Shown here in pieces: positions 1 through 8,059 of a stretch of 60,365 nt of DNA. This DNA is from Oscillospiraceae bacterium. Its GTDB lineage: Bacteria; Bacillota; Clostridia; Oscillospirales; Oscillospiraceae. The position numbers and the translations under genes were made by a program. Every line of letters starts with the position of its first letter. Position 1 is the first letter of the stretch. The notes under the pieces are model-generated. The model was not told where the DNA came from and made no database searches. It worked only from the letters and a program-made list of their open reading frames with translations. The stretch is from assembly GCA_017461585.1 (NCBI GenBank), contig JAFTYM010000030.1, positions 1 to 60,365 on the forward strand. Direction: 5' to 3'.

Positions 1-2
1 CA

Positions 3-62
3 AAACTGCAAGCACTTAAAAAGATAGATTTTGTTCGTAAACGAGGCAGAAAAGCGCTGTAA
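3..62 (+). CDS. possible 3' end of a gene cut by the window edge
   Basis: One plus-strand frame is open from the window edge to a TAA at 60-62 and gives about 19 residues that are very basic (ending RKRGRKAL). It would converge with the anti-sigma gene on the minus strand. Nineteen codons cannot identify a family, and an open frame this short can arise by chance. It is listed only as a possible partial gene. Confidence 0.25.
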   Translation, partial: KLQALKKIDFVRKRGRKAL

Positions 63-173
63 TACTGTATGTCTTACGAGCTTTGATAACGATGTTTACG
101 GGCAAAGGATTTCTTTTTAAGCTTATGTTTTCTTTTCGGGTTCACCCTTTAGTGTCTGCGTTTTCATTTTTGT

Positions 174-1175
174 TTACTTTACAGGTATAACTGTGTCTCC
201 GATGCGGATTTCGACTACTTCGTCAATATTGATGGGTATTTTCCAGTAAAATATTTCACATATACGTGTATCGCTCTCATCACCCAACGGTGAGCCGTGC
301 CCTGAATCAATTGTTACTTCCTGACCACTTTCAAGCACTGCACATACACCGTAATAGTCCTCTCCGAGAGTATCCACAGAGTATCGCCACTCCTCACCTG
401 CGTCGTACTCAAAGTATAAATACATATTTGTAAGTTCCACTTTGTCCAATGTTATATGCGTCAATTCTCCGGTTTGTTCATCGTATACTATAGCCTCAAC
501 ATTTTTAATTACTTTCGTTTTAGTATCAACACAATTCATGGAAAACTCAAAATACCATTCTCCTTCTAATGTTTCCGTGTTAGTGCGGTAATAATCCAAA
601 TAGTATTTCAAGAATCCCTTCATACTCAGAGATACATCTACATTTTCAACGTTTTCTTCTAAATCCCTTATATCTCCTGTAAGTATGATTACAAATGTAT
701 TCTCACCAACAAAATTTCCTGAAACTGTGGTATTTTTATTTTCTCCATTTATTGTCAGTACCACGCCATCATCATGCAGCCCATAATCTACAGTATTTTT
801 AATTCCTTCAGCAACAAGCATTATTTTAAAACTGTCTTCTGCGACTACTGCAGAGTCAACCGTAATTGTTACATCGTTTGATGTCTTGCTTATTCCTATT
901 TCCTGACTAAGATGCTCAATTAAATCTTTATGCCCTTCGCTGAGTTCCTGATTATTACGCAGCTCAAACTCATAAGCAAACCATGTCTGTATATTATCCC
1001 AATAGCTTACAACCGCCGCAGCGCCCATAAGCACCACAACTACCAGTACCGCCGCAACTGCCATAACCAATCGTCGTCTTAATGGTATTACTTTATGCGC
1101 TGCGGACCTTTCGCTTCGCTCTAAAATATCGTCATCAACTTCATTAAAGCTGAAATAAAGATCAGTACTTTTCAT
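174..1175 (-). CDS. membrane anti-sigma-like protein (DUF4179-type), partner of the upstream ECF sigma factor
   Basis: Likely a single-pass membrane protein that holds the adjacent ECF sigma factor inactive. The first 33 residues are a charged cytoplasmic segment (FNEVDDDILERS, then basic IPLRRR). A membrane helix follows at about residues 35-56, and the remaining 280 residues are an extracytoplasmic beta-rich region. The ATG at 1175 is preferred over the TTG one codon earlier because it sits 8 bases from GGAGGGG. The gene overlaps the end of the sigma gene by 14 bases, so the two are translationally coupled. It is a paralogue of the protein at 1865-3289: the N-terminal 60 residues are nearly the same, but the ectodomains differ in length. 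The anti-sigma role is inferred from gene order and topology; the signal sensed is unknown. Confidence 0.75.
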   Translation of the reverse strand: MKSTDLYFSFNEVDDDILERSERSAAHKVIPLRRRLVMAVAAVLVVVVLMGAAAVVSYWDNIQTWFAYEFELRNNQELSEGHKDLIEHLSQEIGISKTSNDVTITVDSAVVAEDSFKIMLVAEGIKNTVDYGLHDDGVVLTINGENKNTTVSGNFVGENTFVIILTGDIRDLEENVENVDVSLSMKGFLKYYLDYYRTNTETLEGEWYFEFSMNCVDTKTKVIKNVEAIVYDEQTGELTHITLDKVELTNMYLYFEYDAGEEWRYSVDTLGEDYYGVCAVLESGQEVTIDSGHGSPLGDESDTRICEIFYWKIPINIDEVVEIRIGDTVIPVK

Positions 1176-1731
1176 CAAAATACCCCTCCTTTATAAGGTG
1201 TGCTTTAAGCTTTTTTCTTGTACGGCTCAAAATTACCATCACATTGCTTTCACGAATCCCGTACTTCCCGGCAATTTCCGCAACCGATTCCGTAAAGAAG
1301 TATCTCCGCAGAAAGATATTGCACTCCCTCTCGGGAAGCGTTCTCACAAAATCTCTTATACAGCTTCCCAGTTCTTTGCCCATATAGTCACTTTCAATAT
1401 CTGCATTACCCGCAATGCATTGTGAAAGCTCGTCAAGAACAAGGTGTATCTCACCGCCGCCGCGCTTTTCCGCAGTCTTTTCACGGTATCGTGTAAATGC
1501 CAGATTACGCGTGATCTTTGCAAAGAACATCTGCAGCTTTTCAGGCTTTTTGGGTGGTATTGAGTTCCACGCACGAAGCCATGTATCACTCACGCATTCT
1601 TCCGCGTCCTCACGGTTTTTCAGAATATTTTCTGCAACAGCAAAGCAGTAATCTCCGTATTTGTTGTTTGATTCTGTAATTGCCTCGGCATCACGCAGCA
1701 TGTACATTTCTATGATTTTGCTGTCCTCCAC
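1162..1731 (-). CDS. ECF-type RNA polymerase sigma factor
   Basis: An sigma-70 family group 4 (ECF) factor of 189 residues, the usual length. Region 2 lies in the first half, with the motif NREDAEECVSDTWLRAWNSIP and conserved core-binding residues. Region 4 is C-terminal (LPERECNIFLRRYFF, then a helix-turn-helix with ESNVMVILSRTRKKLK). The start is set at a GTG 7 bases after AAAGGAGG; an upstream in-frame ATG overlaps that ribosome site. The resulting N-terminus (MEDSKIIEMY) matches the paralogues at 3282-3845 and 22602-23162. It forms an operon with the overlapping anti-sigma gene, and an ECF-like promoter lies about 45 bases upstream, suggesting autoregulation. Confidence 0.9.
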   Translation of the reverse strand: MEDSKIIEMYMLRDAEAITESNNKYGDYCFAVAENILKNREDAEECVSDTWLRAWNSIPPKKPEKLQMFFAKITRNLAFTRYREKTAEKRGGGEIHLVLDELSQCIAGNADIESDYMGKELGSCIRDFVRTLPERECNIFLRRYFFTESVAEIAGKYGIRESNVMVILSRTRKKLKAHLIKEGYFDEKY

Positions 1732-1775
1732 GGTTTGTCCTCCTTTCATTGGTATGAAGGTCCTTCACTTTATAA

Positions 1776-1802
1776 GACGTATTTTTCAGCACTGACCTTA
1801 CA
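1776..1802 (-). promoter_or_regulatory. candidate ECF promoter of the first sigma operon
   Basis: Read on the minus strand: TGTAAG, a 17-base spacer, then CGTC. The second operon has TGATAG, 17 bases, CGTC at the equivalent place, and both are followed by a shared GTGAAGGA block. CGTC is the typical -10 core of ECF sigma promoters, so autoregulation is likely, though not shown. Confidence 0.5.
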
Positions 1803-1823
1803 GTTTTTTGAAAATTATAGCAC

Positions 1824-1857
1824 AAAAACGCAGACACCATAGGGTGTCTGCGTTTTT
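1824..1857. terminator. bidirectional intrinsic terminator between the two sigma operons
   Basis: CAGACACC (1831-1838) pairs with GGTGTCTG (1843-1850) around a 4-base loop. The stem extends through CG/CG and is flanked by A and T runs on both sides. It ends the anti-sigma gene at 1865-3289 on the minus strand. Nearly the same hairpin recurs at 3941-3970, and a half copy (GTGTCTGCGTTTT) lies at about 152-164 after the first anti-sigma gene. Confidence 0.85.
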
Positions 1858-1864
1858 TCTTTGT

Positions 1865-3289
1865 TTATTTCACAGGGATGATTGTGTCTCCTATGTGGAT
1901 TTCAACAACTTCGTCGAGGTCTATGGGTGCTGGCCATGCACAGTATACGGACTGGTGCGCTACAGGGTCTAAACCATACATACTGCCGCTTCCGTGACCA
2001 CCGTCCATCTTTATCTCTGTTCCATCTTCTAAAACTGCATAAACATCATAGGTCATCGGCTCTATGAAATCGGTTAATCCTTTATCTGTGTAATAACCGC
2101 CATGCTCATATTCGTACTCAAAGCTCAAGCCTGCAGCAGAAAGCTCTACATTGGTAATTGTTATGGGCATTACTCTTTCTTCAGGCACTGTATCCTTTGC
2201 AGTATCCTTCTCAAGAGCAACTGTAACACTCCATTCTCCATCTGTAAGGAGTTCACCCGTAAGCTCATGCTTCATAAAGTCAGACATATTCAATGTCACA
2301 TTCAGCGGCTCATCATATTTATACCCATTGGGAACACCAATGATCATCATATAGAACGCACCGTCTTTTGTTGCAAAGCCCTGAATCGCGCTTCTGAAAT
2401 CTGCACACTGATCAGGATCAACAGACAAGGTAATATTGTCCCCGTAAATATGGTAACGATCACCTTCCGGTATTTCCACACCGTCTACTCTGACAAGAAG
2501 CTTAAATCTGGCGCCCGACACTTTTGCGCCCTCTGCGGTAACTGTTATTCCATTTGCAGTATAGCTTTCATCAAACTTCTGCGGCATTTCTTCAAACGTA
2601 CCGGCAACAACGCTGTACTCAGCCATAATTTCTGTATCGGGAAGCTGTATCTTTTCAAACTCTGTTGCTATAAGTGTAAACTCAAACTTCCATGGTCCCT
2701 CGGCGTAAATCTTGTCACCATAAATATTCTCAATATTATTTATGGTGATAGACACATCAATGTTTTCCGCACCATTCAGCTCATCGAAGCTTATATTCAC
2801 AGGTATTTTTATAGTACTGTCTTCATAACCTCGACCAAATGTACCACCCCCTGCATACTGCGAGTTTATCAGTATTTCAGTATTGTTAATAAATATTGCA
2901 TCAGCAGGAAGCTCCAAGCCTGTGATCGACAGTATCGTTTTGATTTCCTGTTCGAGCACTACTGCCTCATCAATAGATATTGTAACTCCGTTTGCAGTCT
3001 GACTTACGCCGACTTTCTGTGTAAGATTTTCAACTACATCTGCCTGTTCTGCACTAAGCTTAATTCCATTCAAGCTCTCCCATCTGTATGCAACCCAAGC
3101 CTGTACATTATCCCAATAGTTCACAACCGCAGCAGCGCCCATAAGTACCATGACAACCAGTACCGCCGCAATCGCCATAACCAAACGTCGTCTCAAAGGT
3201 ATCAGCTTATGTGTTGCTGCTTTCTCACATCTTTCAATTATTTCATCGTCCACACCGTTAAATGCGCGAATAAGTTCTGTTTTATTCAT
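1865..3289 (-). CDS. membrane anti-sigma-like protein (DUF4179-type) with long ectodomain
   Basis: 474 residues. A short cytoplasmic N-terminus (FNGVDDEIIERCEKAATHK, basic LRRR), a membrane helix at about residues 35-56, then roughly 410 extracytoplasmic residues rich in beta strand that look like two related halves; the 174-1175 paralogue carries only one. The ATG overlaps the sigma stop by 8 bases (ATGAATAA), so it is co-translated with the sigma factor. The role as regulator of that sigma is inferred from order and architecture, which are shared by four operons in this window. The ligand is unknown. Confidence 0.75.
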   Translation of the reverse strand: MNKTELIRAFNGVDDEIIERCEKAATHKLIPLRRRLVMAIAAVLVVMVLMGAAAVVNYWDNVQAWVAYRWESLNGIKLSAEQADVVENLTQKVGVSQTANGVTISIDEAVVLEQEIKTILSITGLELPADAIFINNTEILINSQYAGGGTFGRGYEDSTIKIPVNISFDELNGAENIDVSITINNIENIYGDKIYAEGPWKFEFTLIATEFEKIQLPDTEIMAEYSVVAGTFEEMPQKFDESYTANGITVTAEGAKVSGARFKLLVRVDGVEIPEGDRYHIYGDNITLSVDPDQCADFRSAIQGFATKDGAFYMMIIGVPNGYKYDEPLNVTLNMSDFMKHELTGELLTDGEWSVTVALEKDTAKDTVPEERVMPITITNVELSAAGLSFEYEYEHGGYYTDKGLTDFIEPMTYDVYAVLEDGTEIKMDGGHGSGSMYGLDPVAHQSVYCAWPAPIDLDEVVEIHIGDTIIPVK

Positions 3290-3845
3290 TTACAAAGCCC
3301 TCCTTTATAAGGTGCGCCTTAAGCTTTTTTCTCGTACGGCTTAGGATAAGCAGGACATTGCTCTCTTTCATTCCGTACTTTTTTGCCGTCTCCGCTGTCT
3401 TTTCCATAAAGAAATATCTTCTCACAAAAATATTACCGTCCCGCTCGGAAAGCGCTTTAACAAAACGCCCGATGCACTCTTCCAGTTCCTTTGCATCGTA
3501 GGCGTTTGCAGGTGTTTCACCGCTTGAAATGCACTCGGAAATCTCCTCCAAAACAAGGTTGATTTCACTTCCTCCCCGCTTATCCGCATTGTTTGCGGTA
3601 TAGCGGTCAAGAGCCAGATTTTGGGTTATCTTCGCAAGAAATGACTTAAGCCATACAGGTCTGTGGGGCGGTATTGCATTCCACGCGCGAAGCCACGTAT
3701 CGTTTACACATTCTTCCGCATCCTCAGCATTATGCAAAATATTGTTCGCTACCGTAAAACAGAATGATCCGTATTTCGCATCGGTTTCTTTTATCGCATC
3801 ATTATCTCTCTGAAAATAGAGCTCTACTATCTGCTTATCTTCCAT
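3282..3845 (-). CDS. ECF-type RNA polymerase sigma factor
   Basis: 187 residues. Region 2 has the motif NAEDAEECVNDTWLRAWNAIP; region 4 has LSERDGNIFVRRYFF followed by the recognition helix segment KESNVLLILSRTRKKLK. The ATG follows AAGGAGG by 7 bases. It is a close paralogue of 1162-1731, and the operon pair including its control region looks like a tandem duplication. It directs core RNA polymerase to a small regulon, probably including its own operon through the CGTC-type promoter at 3890-3916. Confidence 0.9.
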   Translation of the reverse strand: MEDKQIVELYFQRDNDAIKETDAKYGSFCFTVANNILHNAEDAEECVNDTWLRAWNAIPPHRPVWLKSFLAKITQNLALDRYTANNADKRGGSEINLVLEEISECISSGETPANAYDAKELEECIGRFVKALSERDGNIFVRRYFFMEKTAETAKKYGMKESNVLLILSRTRKKLKAHLIKEGFVNE

Positions 3846-3889
3846 CGCAATACCTCCTTTCGCTCATTTAAGGATCCTTCACCCTTTAT

Positions 3890-3916
3890 GACGGGATTTC
3901 ACTTATAAGTCTATCA
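3890..3916 (-). promoter_or_regulatory. candidate ECF promoter of the second sigma operon
   Basis: Minus strand: TGATAG, 17 bases, CGTC, followed by ATAAAGGGTGAAGGATCC. The layout matches the promoter at 1776-1802, including the downstream GTGAAGGA block, which supports recognition by the same or paired sigma factors. Confidence 0.5.
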
Positions 3917-3940
3917 GTAATTCTTGAAAATTCCAGTAAA

Positions 3941-3970
3941 AAAACGCAGACACCGTAGCGTCTGCGTTTT
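3941..3970. terminator. intrinsic terminator after the endolysin gene
   Basis: AAAACGCAGAC (3941-3951) pairs with GTCTGCGTTTT (3960-3970). It lies 5 bases beyond the endolysin stop on the minus strand and ahead of the second sigma promoter. Its sequence is almost that of the terminator at 1824-1857. Confidence 0.85.
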
Positions 3971-3974
3971 CTGT

Positions 3975-4787
3975 CTATTGGGGAATTACAAGGGTCCAGC
4001 CTGCGACAATATAGTCTGCTGTGATATTGGGATATTTTGCTTTATTGGCATCCACGATTTTCGAAACAGTAGTGCCGTATCTCTTAGCGATTTCGCCTAA
4101 AGTATCGCCCCACAAAACAGGGTGTATAGTACTGCTCAGCTTTACAGCTGCGGCACTTATCCAGCCTGTCACCTGTCCTGCTTTGCCGATATTTCCCGGT
4201 AAGTTAGTTATCTTAACTCTGCCACGTACCACTTCGTCACTCCAAAGATAATATGTACCTGTAATGACCGCAGACTTTTTTTCTGCGGTACTGGAAATAT
4301 ACAATGGCTCTGCAAAAAGCTCCAGCACACCCTTTATCTCTTTGGATTTTCCGTTGTTTTTTATCCTGTCAAAGGGAAAATTCTTCCCGGGGCATGATGT
4401 GGCATTATGTTCCATGTGCTTAGTGATTTTTGTTATCTGTGGATAAAGCTCCAAAAGCCAGGATACAAGCTCAACTCCCGAATTCACCTGAGTTTCCGGC
4501 ATCTCCTCATCTTCAAAGTTACCCTCAAAGCAAATTCCGATAGTGTCATAGTTTCTGCCGTTTGTGTGAGCTCCCACAGTATCTATAGGTCTGCCGCGGT
4601 AAACACTTCCCTCCTTGCTTACGAAAAAGTGATATCCGATACCTGCCCAGCCTTTTGCAAGATGCCATTCGTGGATATCCTCCGCTGTGCAGCTTTCAGC
4701 TGCCGCATGGTGAAGAACCACTCCGTTTGTCTTACTTCTTTTTACAAGGGGTATAGACCATTTATATTCAGTTTCAATTATTGTCAT
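3975..4787 (-). CDS. N-acetylmuramoyl-L-alanine amidase (phage-type endolysin) with LysM domain
   Basis: Cleaves the amide bond between muramic acid and the stem peptide of peptidoglycan. Residues about 15-145 form an Amidase_2/PGRP-like domain: the zinc ligands are recognisable in VVLHHAA and in MEHNATSCPG, where a His and a Cys are expected. A middle SH3-like stretch follows (GRVKITNLPGNIGKAGQ). The last 50 residues are a LysM wall-binding motif (VLWGDTLGEIAKRYGTT ... VAGWTLVIPQ). The start codon overlaps the holin gene by 14 bases. There is no signal peptide, consistent with release through the holin. No other phage genes are nearby, so this is an isolated lysis or secretion module. Confidence 0.9.
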   Translation of the reverse strand: MTIIETEYKWSIPLVKRSKTNGVVLHHAAAESCTAEDIHEWHLAKGWAGIGYHFFVSKEGSVYRGRPIDTVGAHTNGRNYDTIGICFEGNFEDEEMPETQVNSGVELVSWLLELYPQITKITKHMEHNATSCPGKNFPFDRIKNNGKSKEIKGVLELFAEPLYISSTAEKKSAVITGTYYLWSDEVVRGRVKITNLPGNIGKAGQVTGWISAAAVKLSSTIHPVLWGDTLGEIAKRYGTTVSKIVDANKAKYPNITADYIVAGWTLVIPQ

Positions 4788-5220
4788 TATTTTTCTCCTC
4801 TACCTTATCCTTTATTTTACCCACAGCCTTCAGCAGAAACTCAGGCACAGGCGCACCGCACTCCGCCACATTTTCCAGTATGCTTATGCACTCATTTATC
4901 ACAAGCCAGATGATGACAGGCAGCGCAAAAATAAAGTCGATTTCGATTTTCGCCCCCATGGCGGTAATGCCGTATTTTACGATCCAGTCAACAGCCATTC
5001 CCGTTGCCACAACTGTGAGATATCCGACCTTTTTGAGTATTCCCACAACACCTGTTCTGGACGATACGCTGCCTGTTATCCACGCCTTCACCATACCGCT
5101 GCAATAATCAAGAAGCATCACGCAGGAGAGGACAATGACGGGTACCGCCAGTTCTCCCAGATACGCACACGCTGCTCCTACGGCTGCCGAAATTGTTATC
5201 TTCACAGCATTTTCTTTCAT
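4774..5220 (-). CDS. phage-type holin (toxin secretion/phage lysis holin family)
   Basis: 148 residues with about three to four hydrophobic helices: an N-terminal ISAAVGAACAYLGELAVPVIV segment, LDYCSGMVKAWITG, LTVVATGMAVDWIV and FIFALPVIIWLVI. The tail is charged and cytoplasmic (KIKDKVEEKNNDNN). LLDYCSGMVKAW matches the holin_4/TcdE-type family (Phage_holin_4_1). It would form membrane pores that let the overlapping amidase reach the wall. Gene order holin then endolysin is that of a lysis cassette. Related holins next to toxin or bacteriocin genes act in secretion, so either lysis or export is possible. Confidence 0.85.
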   Translation of the reverse strand: MKENAVKITISAAVGAACAYLGELAVPVIVLSCVMLLDYCSGMVKAWITGSVSSRTGVVGILKKVGYLTVVATGMAVDWIVKYGITAMGAKIEIDFIFALPVIIWLVINECISILENVAECGAPVPEFLLKAVGKIKDKVEEKNNDNN

Positions 5221-5285
5221 CCTTTACACCTCTTTTCAAAAAACTAAAAGCACTCGGTTTTCTCTCCCGATTGCTCTTAATTAAA

Positions 5286-5315
5286 ATAATAGACCCGACT
5301 TTTCAAAGTCGTCAA
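5286..5315 (-). promoter_or_regulatory. promoter of the holin-endolysin pair with a palindrome in its spacer
   Basis: Minus strand TTGACG (5310-5315), an 18-base spacer, TATTAT (5286-5291). The spacer holds a perfect inverted repeat, CGACTTT (5296-5302) / AAAGTCG (5305-5311), placed like an operator. A second pair, CTCGGTTT (5253-5260) and AAACCGAG (5314-5321), brackets the promoter. The promoter is well supported; the operator role is inference. Confidence 0.6.
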
Positions 5316-5348
5316 ACCGAGCCGAAAAGAAGCCAAAAGCGGTCATAA

Positions 5349-5377
5349 TTGCAGCGTTTTTACGCAAAAAACATATA
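5349..5377 (+). promoter_or_regulatory. candidate promoter of the DacF-like gene
   Basis: TTGCAG, 17 bases, CATATA. It is flanked by the inverted repeat GCGGTC (5339-5344) / GACCGC (5387-5392). The -10 is weak, so this is tentative. Confidence 0.35.
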
Positions 5378-5429
5378 TTTTTAACCGACCGCATAATCTT
5401 TCCATATACCAATAAACATGGAGGTCACT

Positions 5430-6644
5430 ATGAAAAAGTTTGTTGCAGCGGTTCTTTTTGTACTTATGCTGAGTTCCCCTGCCTTAGCCGCAGGCACGGG
5501 TTCAATGGACTATACCGACACAGAAGATGTGGATCTATCAGTTTTCGCAGAAACATCAGTTCCCGCATTGGGAGAAAATCTTGAAATTTCTGCTCCTTCT
5601 GCGATCCTCATTGAAAAAGAGACAGGCACCGTAATATATGAAAAAGAAGCAGATATGGTTTTGGAGCCTGCAAGCGTCACAAAAGTAATGACCATACTCT
5701 TAATTGTTGAGGCAATCGAGCGCGGCGATCTGTCTTTGGGCGAGATGATAACATGTTCTGCCCGCGCATCTTCAATGGGCGGCTCTCAGGTGTACCTGAA
5801 AGAGGGCGAACAGCTTACGCTTCACGATATGCTCAAATCCATAGTCGTGTCCTCCGCAAACGATGCAGCTGTAGCCGTTGCAGAGCACATGTGCGGCAGC
5901 GAAGCAGGCTTCGTCTCTATGATGAATAACCGCGCATCAGGACTTGGCATGACAAATACAAATTTCAACAACTGCACAGGACTTATGGATGACCCCGAGC
6001 ACGTCACAACTGCGCGTGATATTGCCATCATGTCCCGTGAGCTCATCTCTCACGACATGATAAAGGAATACACCACAATATGGACAGACACCATCCGCGG
6101 CGGCGAGTTCGGACTTTCAAACACAAACAAGCTTATTCGGTATTACATCGGCGCAACAGGACTGAAAACAGGCTTTACAAACCGCAGCATGTACTGTCTC
6201 TCTGCAACCGCCCAGCGTGACGGTGTGGAATACATCGCCGTCATCATGCACGGCGAGACCAGTGCACAGCGCTTTGAGGATGCAAAAACCCTGCTCAGCT
6301 ACGGCTTTGCAAACTACACTTTGGCAGACACCGCCCCTGCGGATATTCTCCCTCCCATTCCCGTAATACTCGGCAAAACTGAGACCGTTCAGCCTGTAGC
6401 TGCAGATGCACGGAAGCTGCTGGTAGAAAAATCCGATGCTGGTGACATCAGGTGTGATATTGATCTCTGTACCGAGATATCCGCTCCTGTGTGCGCAGGA
6501 GATAAGCTTGGCACCGCGACAGTATATTGCGGAGATGAGGTCATATACACTTACAACCTTGAGGCTGCGGATAACGTACCAAAGCTCTCGTTTTTTGATA
6601 TTTTCCTGAAATGTCTGTCCATCGTCTACAAAAACTCATTGTAA
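5430..6644 (+). CDS. D-alanyl-D-alanine carboxypeptidase (PBP5/DacF-like)
   Basis: Serine peptidase S11 that trims the terminal D-Ala from peptidoglycan pentapeptides. A signal peptide covers residues 1-21 (ends ALAAG). The three penicillin-binding motifs are all present: S82-V-T-K85, S142-A-N144 and K246-T-G248. A C-terminal beta domain follows, and the end (FFDIFLKCLSIVYKN) could be an amphipathic membrane anchor. The ATG at 5430 is chosen because it follows GGAGG by 6 bases; the in-frame ATG at 5418 lies inside that ribosome site. In spore formers DacF acts on cortex or forespore wall, but no sporulation genes adjoin here, so a general cell-wall role is as likely. Confidence 0.9.
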   Translation: MKKFVAAVLFVLMLSSPALAAGTGSMDYTDTEDVDLSVFAETSVPALGENLEISAPSAILIEKETGTVIYEKEADMVLEPASVTKVMTILLIVEAIERGDLSLGEMITCSARASSMGGSQVYLKEGEQLTLHDMLKSIVVSSANDAAVAVAEHMCGSEAGFVSMMNNRASGLGMTNTNFNNCTGLMDDPEHVTTARDIAIMSRELISHDMIKEYTTIWTDTIRGGEFGLSNTNKLIRYYIGATGLKTGFTNRSMYCLSATAQRDGVEYIAVIMHGETSAQRFEDAKTLLSYGFANYTLADTAPADILPPIPVILGKTETVQPVAADARKLLVEKSDAGDIRCDIDLCTEISAPVCAGDKLGTATVYCGDEVIYTYNLEAADNVPKLSFFDIFLKCLSIVYKNSL

Positions 6645-6698
6645 TTTCCGACGTTTTGAACTACAATCAATAGCATCATATAAATTCAGGAGACACTT

Positions 6699-7949
6699 AT
6701 GATAAACATAGATATTACAGGCATTCCGTCCATTCCTTCTCAGCTTCTGGACGAAGCCCGTCATGCATGGGCGCGCGTTAAAGGCGGCAACGGAACCTTT
6801 AAGGATTGGAACGGTTGGGTCACGCTGCCCGAAACCACATCAGATGCTGAGATTGCAAAAATCAAGCTCACAGCAGAAAAGATCCGCACAGAATCGCAGA
6901 TGGTAGTTGTTCTCGGTATCGGCGGCTCCTATCTCGGAGCGCGTGCTGCCATTGATTTTCTGAAAAGTGATAAATACAACATCGTCACAAGAAATTCACC
7001 GCGCATTTTCTTTGCAGGAAACAACCTTTCCGCCCCCTATACACAGCAGATAATGTCCTTTGCCGCAAGTCAGAGTCTCTCTCTTATTGTGGTTTCAAAA
7101 TCGGGCAAAACTCTCGAGACATCTGTTGCATTCCGTATATTCTATAACCTCATGAAAGCAAAGTACGGAGAAAAAGCCCGCGAGCGCATATATGTGATCA
7201 CAGATCCCGAGAAAGGCGCACTTCGCGAGTTTGCAGATAAAAATGGCTGCATAAGCTTCCCTCTACCTTCAAACATAGGCGGCAGATACAGCGTTCTTAC
7301 AGCCGTCGGTCTTTTGCCCATGGCTGTCGCAGGAATCGATATTGCAGAGGTCATAAACGGCGCAAAATCCGAAACTTCTCCCGAGGACGCACTTACATAC
7401 GCAGCTGCAAGACAGCATCTGTACAGAAGCGGCAAAAAGCTGGAGCTTCTTGCAAGTTTTGAGCCAAACTTCCGCTACATGGGCGAATGGTGGCGTCAGC
7501 TCTTTGCCGAGAGCGAGGGTAAAGAGTTTAAGGGCATTTTCCCCGTATTTGAGGAGCTGACCGCAGATCTCCACTCTGTAGGTCAGTATGTGCAGGAAGG
7601 CGAACGCACGGTTTTTGAGACATTCATAAACTTTGATACAAGCGCCGCAAAGCTCATAATCCCTGCCGGTGACATAAACGACGGCTATGACCGCCTTGTC
7701 GGAATGGACTACAACCTTATTGCCAAAGCATCAAAAGAGGGCATCAAAAAAGCTCATACAGACGGCGGCACACCTGTTATTGAGCTCAACGCGGAAAGCA
7801 TCTCGCCTTTTACCTTCGGTGCAGCAGTACAGTTTTTCCTCATCTCCTGTGCCACATCAGGCGTAATGCTGGGCGTTGACCCGTTTAACCAACCCGGAGT
7901 GGAAGCTTACAAGAAAAATTTCTTCCCGGCACTAGACAAACTGGTTTAA
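6699..7949 (+). CDS. pgi: glucose-6-phosphate isomerase
   Basis: Interconverts glucose 6-phosphate and fructose 6-phosphate in glycolysis. 416 residues, the short bacterial form of the PGI family. Sugar-isomerase features are clear: VVVLGIGGSYLGARAA near residues 70-85, VVSKSGKTLETSVAF (phosphate-binding SIS loop), FPLPSNIGGRYSVLTAVGLLP and the C-terminal GVDPFNQPGVEAYKKN signature. The ATG has AGGAGA 7 bases upstream. It follows the carboxypeptidase gene by 54 bases without a terminator, so read-through is possible, but the functions are unrelated. Confidence 0.96.
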   Translation: MINIDITGIPSIPSQLLDEARHAWARVKGGNGTFKDWNGWVTLPETTSDAEIAKIKLTAEKIRTESQMVVVLGIGGSYLGARAAIDFLKSDKYNIVTRNSPRIFFAGNNLSAPYTQQIMSFAASQSLSLIVVSKSGKTLETSVAFRIFYNLMKAKYGEKARERIYVITDPEKGALREFADKNGCISFPLPSNIGGRYSVLTAVGLLPMAVAGIDIAEVINGAKSETSPEDALTYAAARQHLYRSGKKLELLASFEPNFRYMGEWWRQLFAESEGKEFKGIFPVFEELTADLHSVGQYVQEGERTVFETFINFDTSAAKLIIPAGDINDGYDRLVGMDYNLIAKASKEGIKKAHTDGGTPVIELNAESISPFTFGAAVQFFLISCATSGVMLGVDPFNQPGVEAYKKNFFPALDKLV

Positions 7950-7996
7950 TTGTCATATAATACAAATCCGAATCTTAAAATTTTTTGTTACTGCTA

Positions 7997-8025
7997 TTGC
8001 CATAAACCGTACATTATGATAAAAT
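7997..8025 (+). promoter_or_regulatory. sigma-A type promoter of the small P-loop gene
   Basis: TTGCCA, a 17-base spacer, TAAAAT, ending 34 bases before the TTG start at 8060. A good match to the vegetative consensus. Confidence 0.6.
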
Positions 8026-8059
8026 AGCGTAAACCGAAAACATAAAGGGGTGCATTATT

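Noticed and set aside
2102-3310. Long plus-strand open frame opposite the second anti-sigma gene
   Set aside because: Cysteine- and histidine-rich composition, no ribosome site, fully antisense to a gene with clear paralogues.
3975-5220. Remnant prophage
   Set aside because: Only the holin and endolysin are present, both intact and with a good promoter; no capsid, tail, integrase or repressor genes flank them.
5250-5321. Riboswitch in the leader of the holin gene
   Set aside because: The paired segments surround and overlap the -35/-10 region, so most of the structure would not be transcribed; an operator is a better reading.
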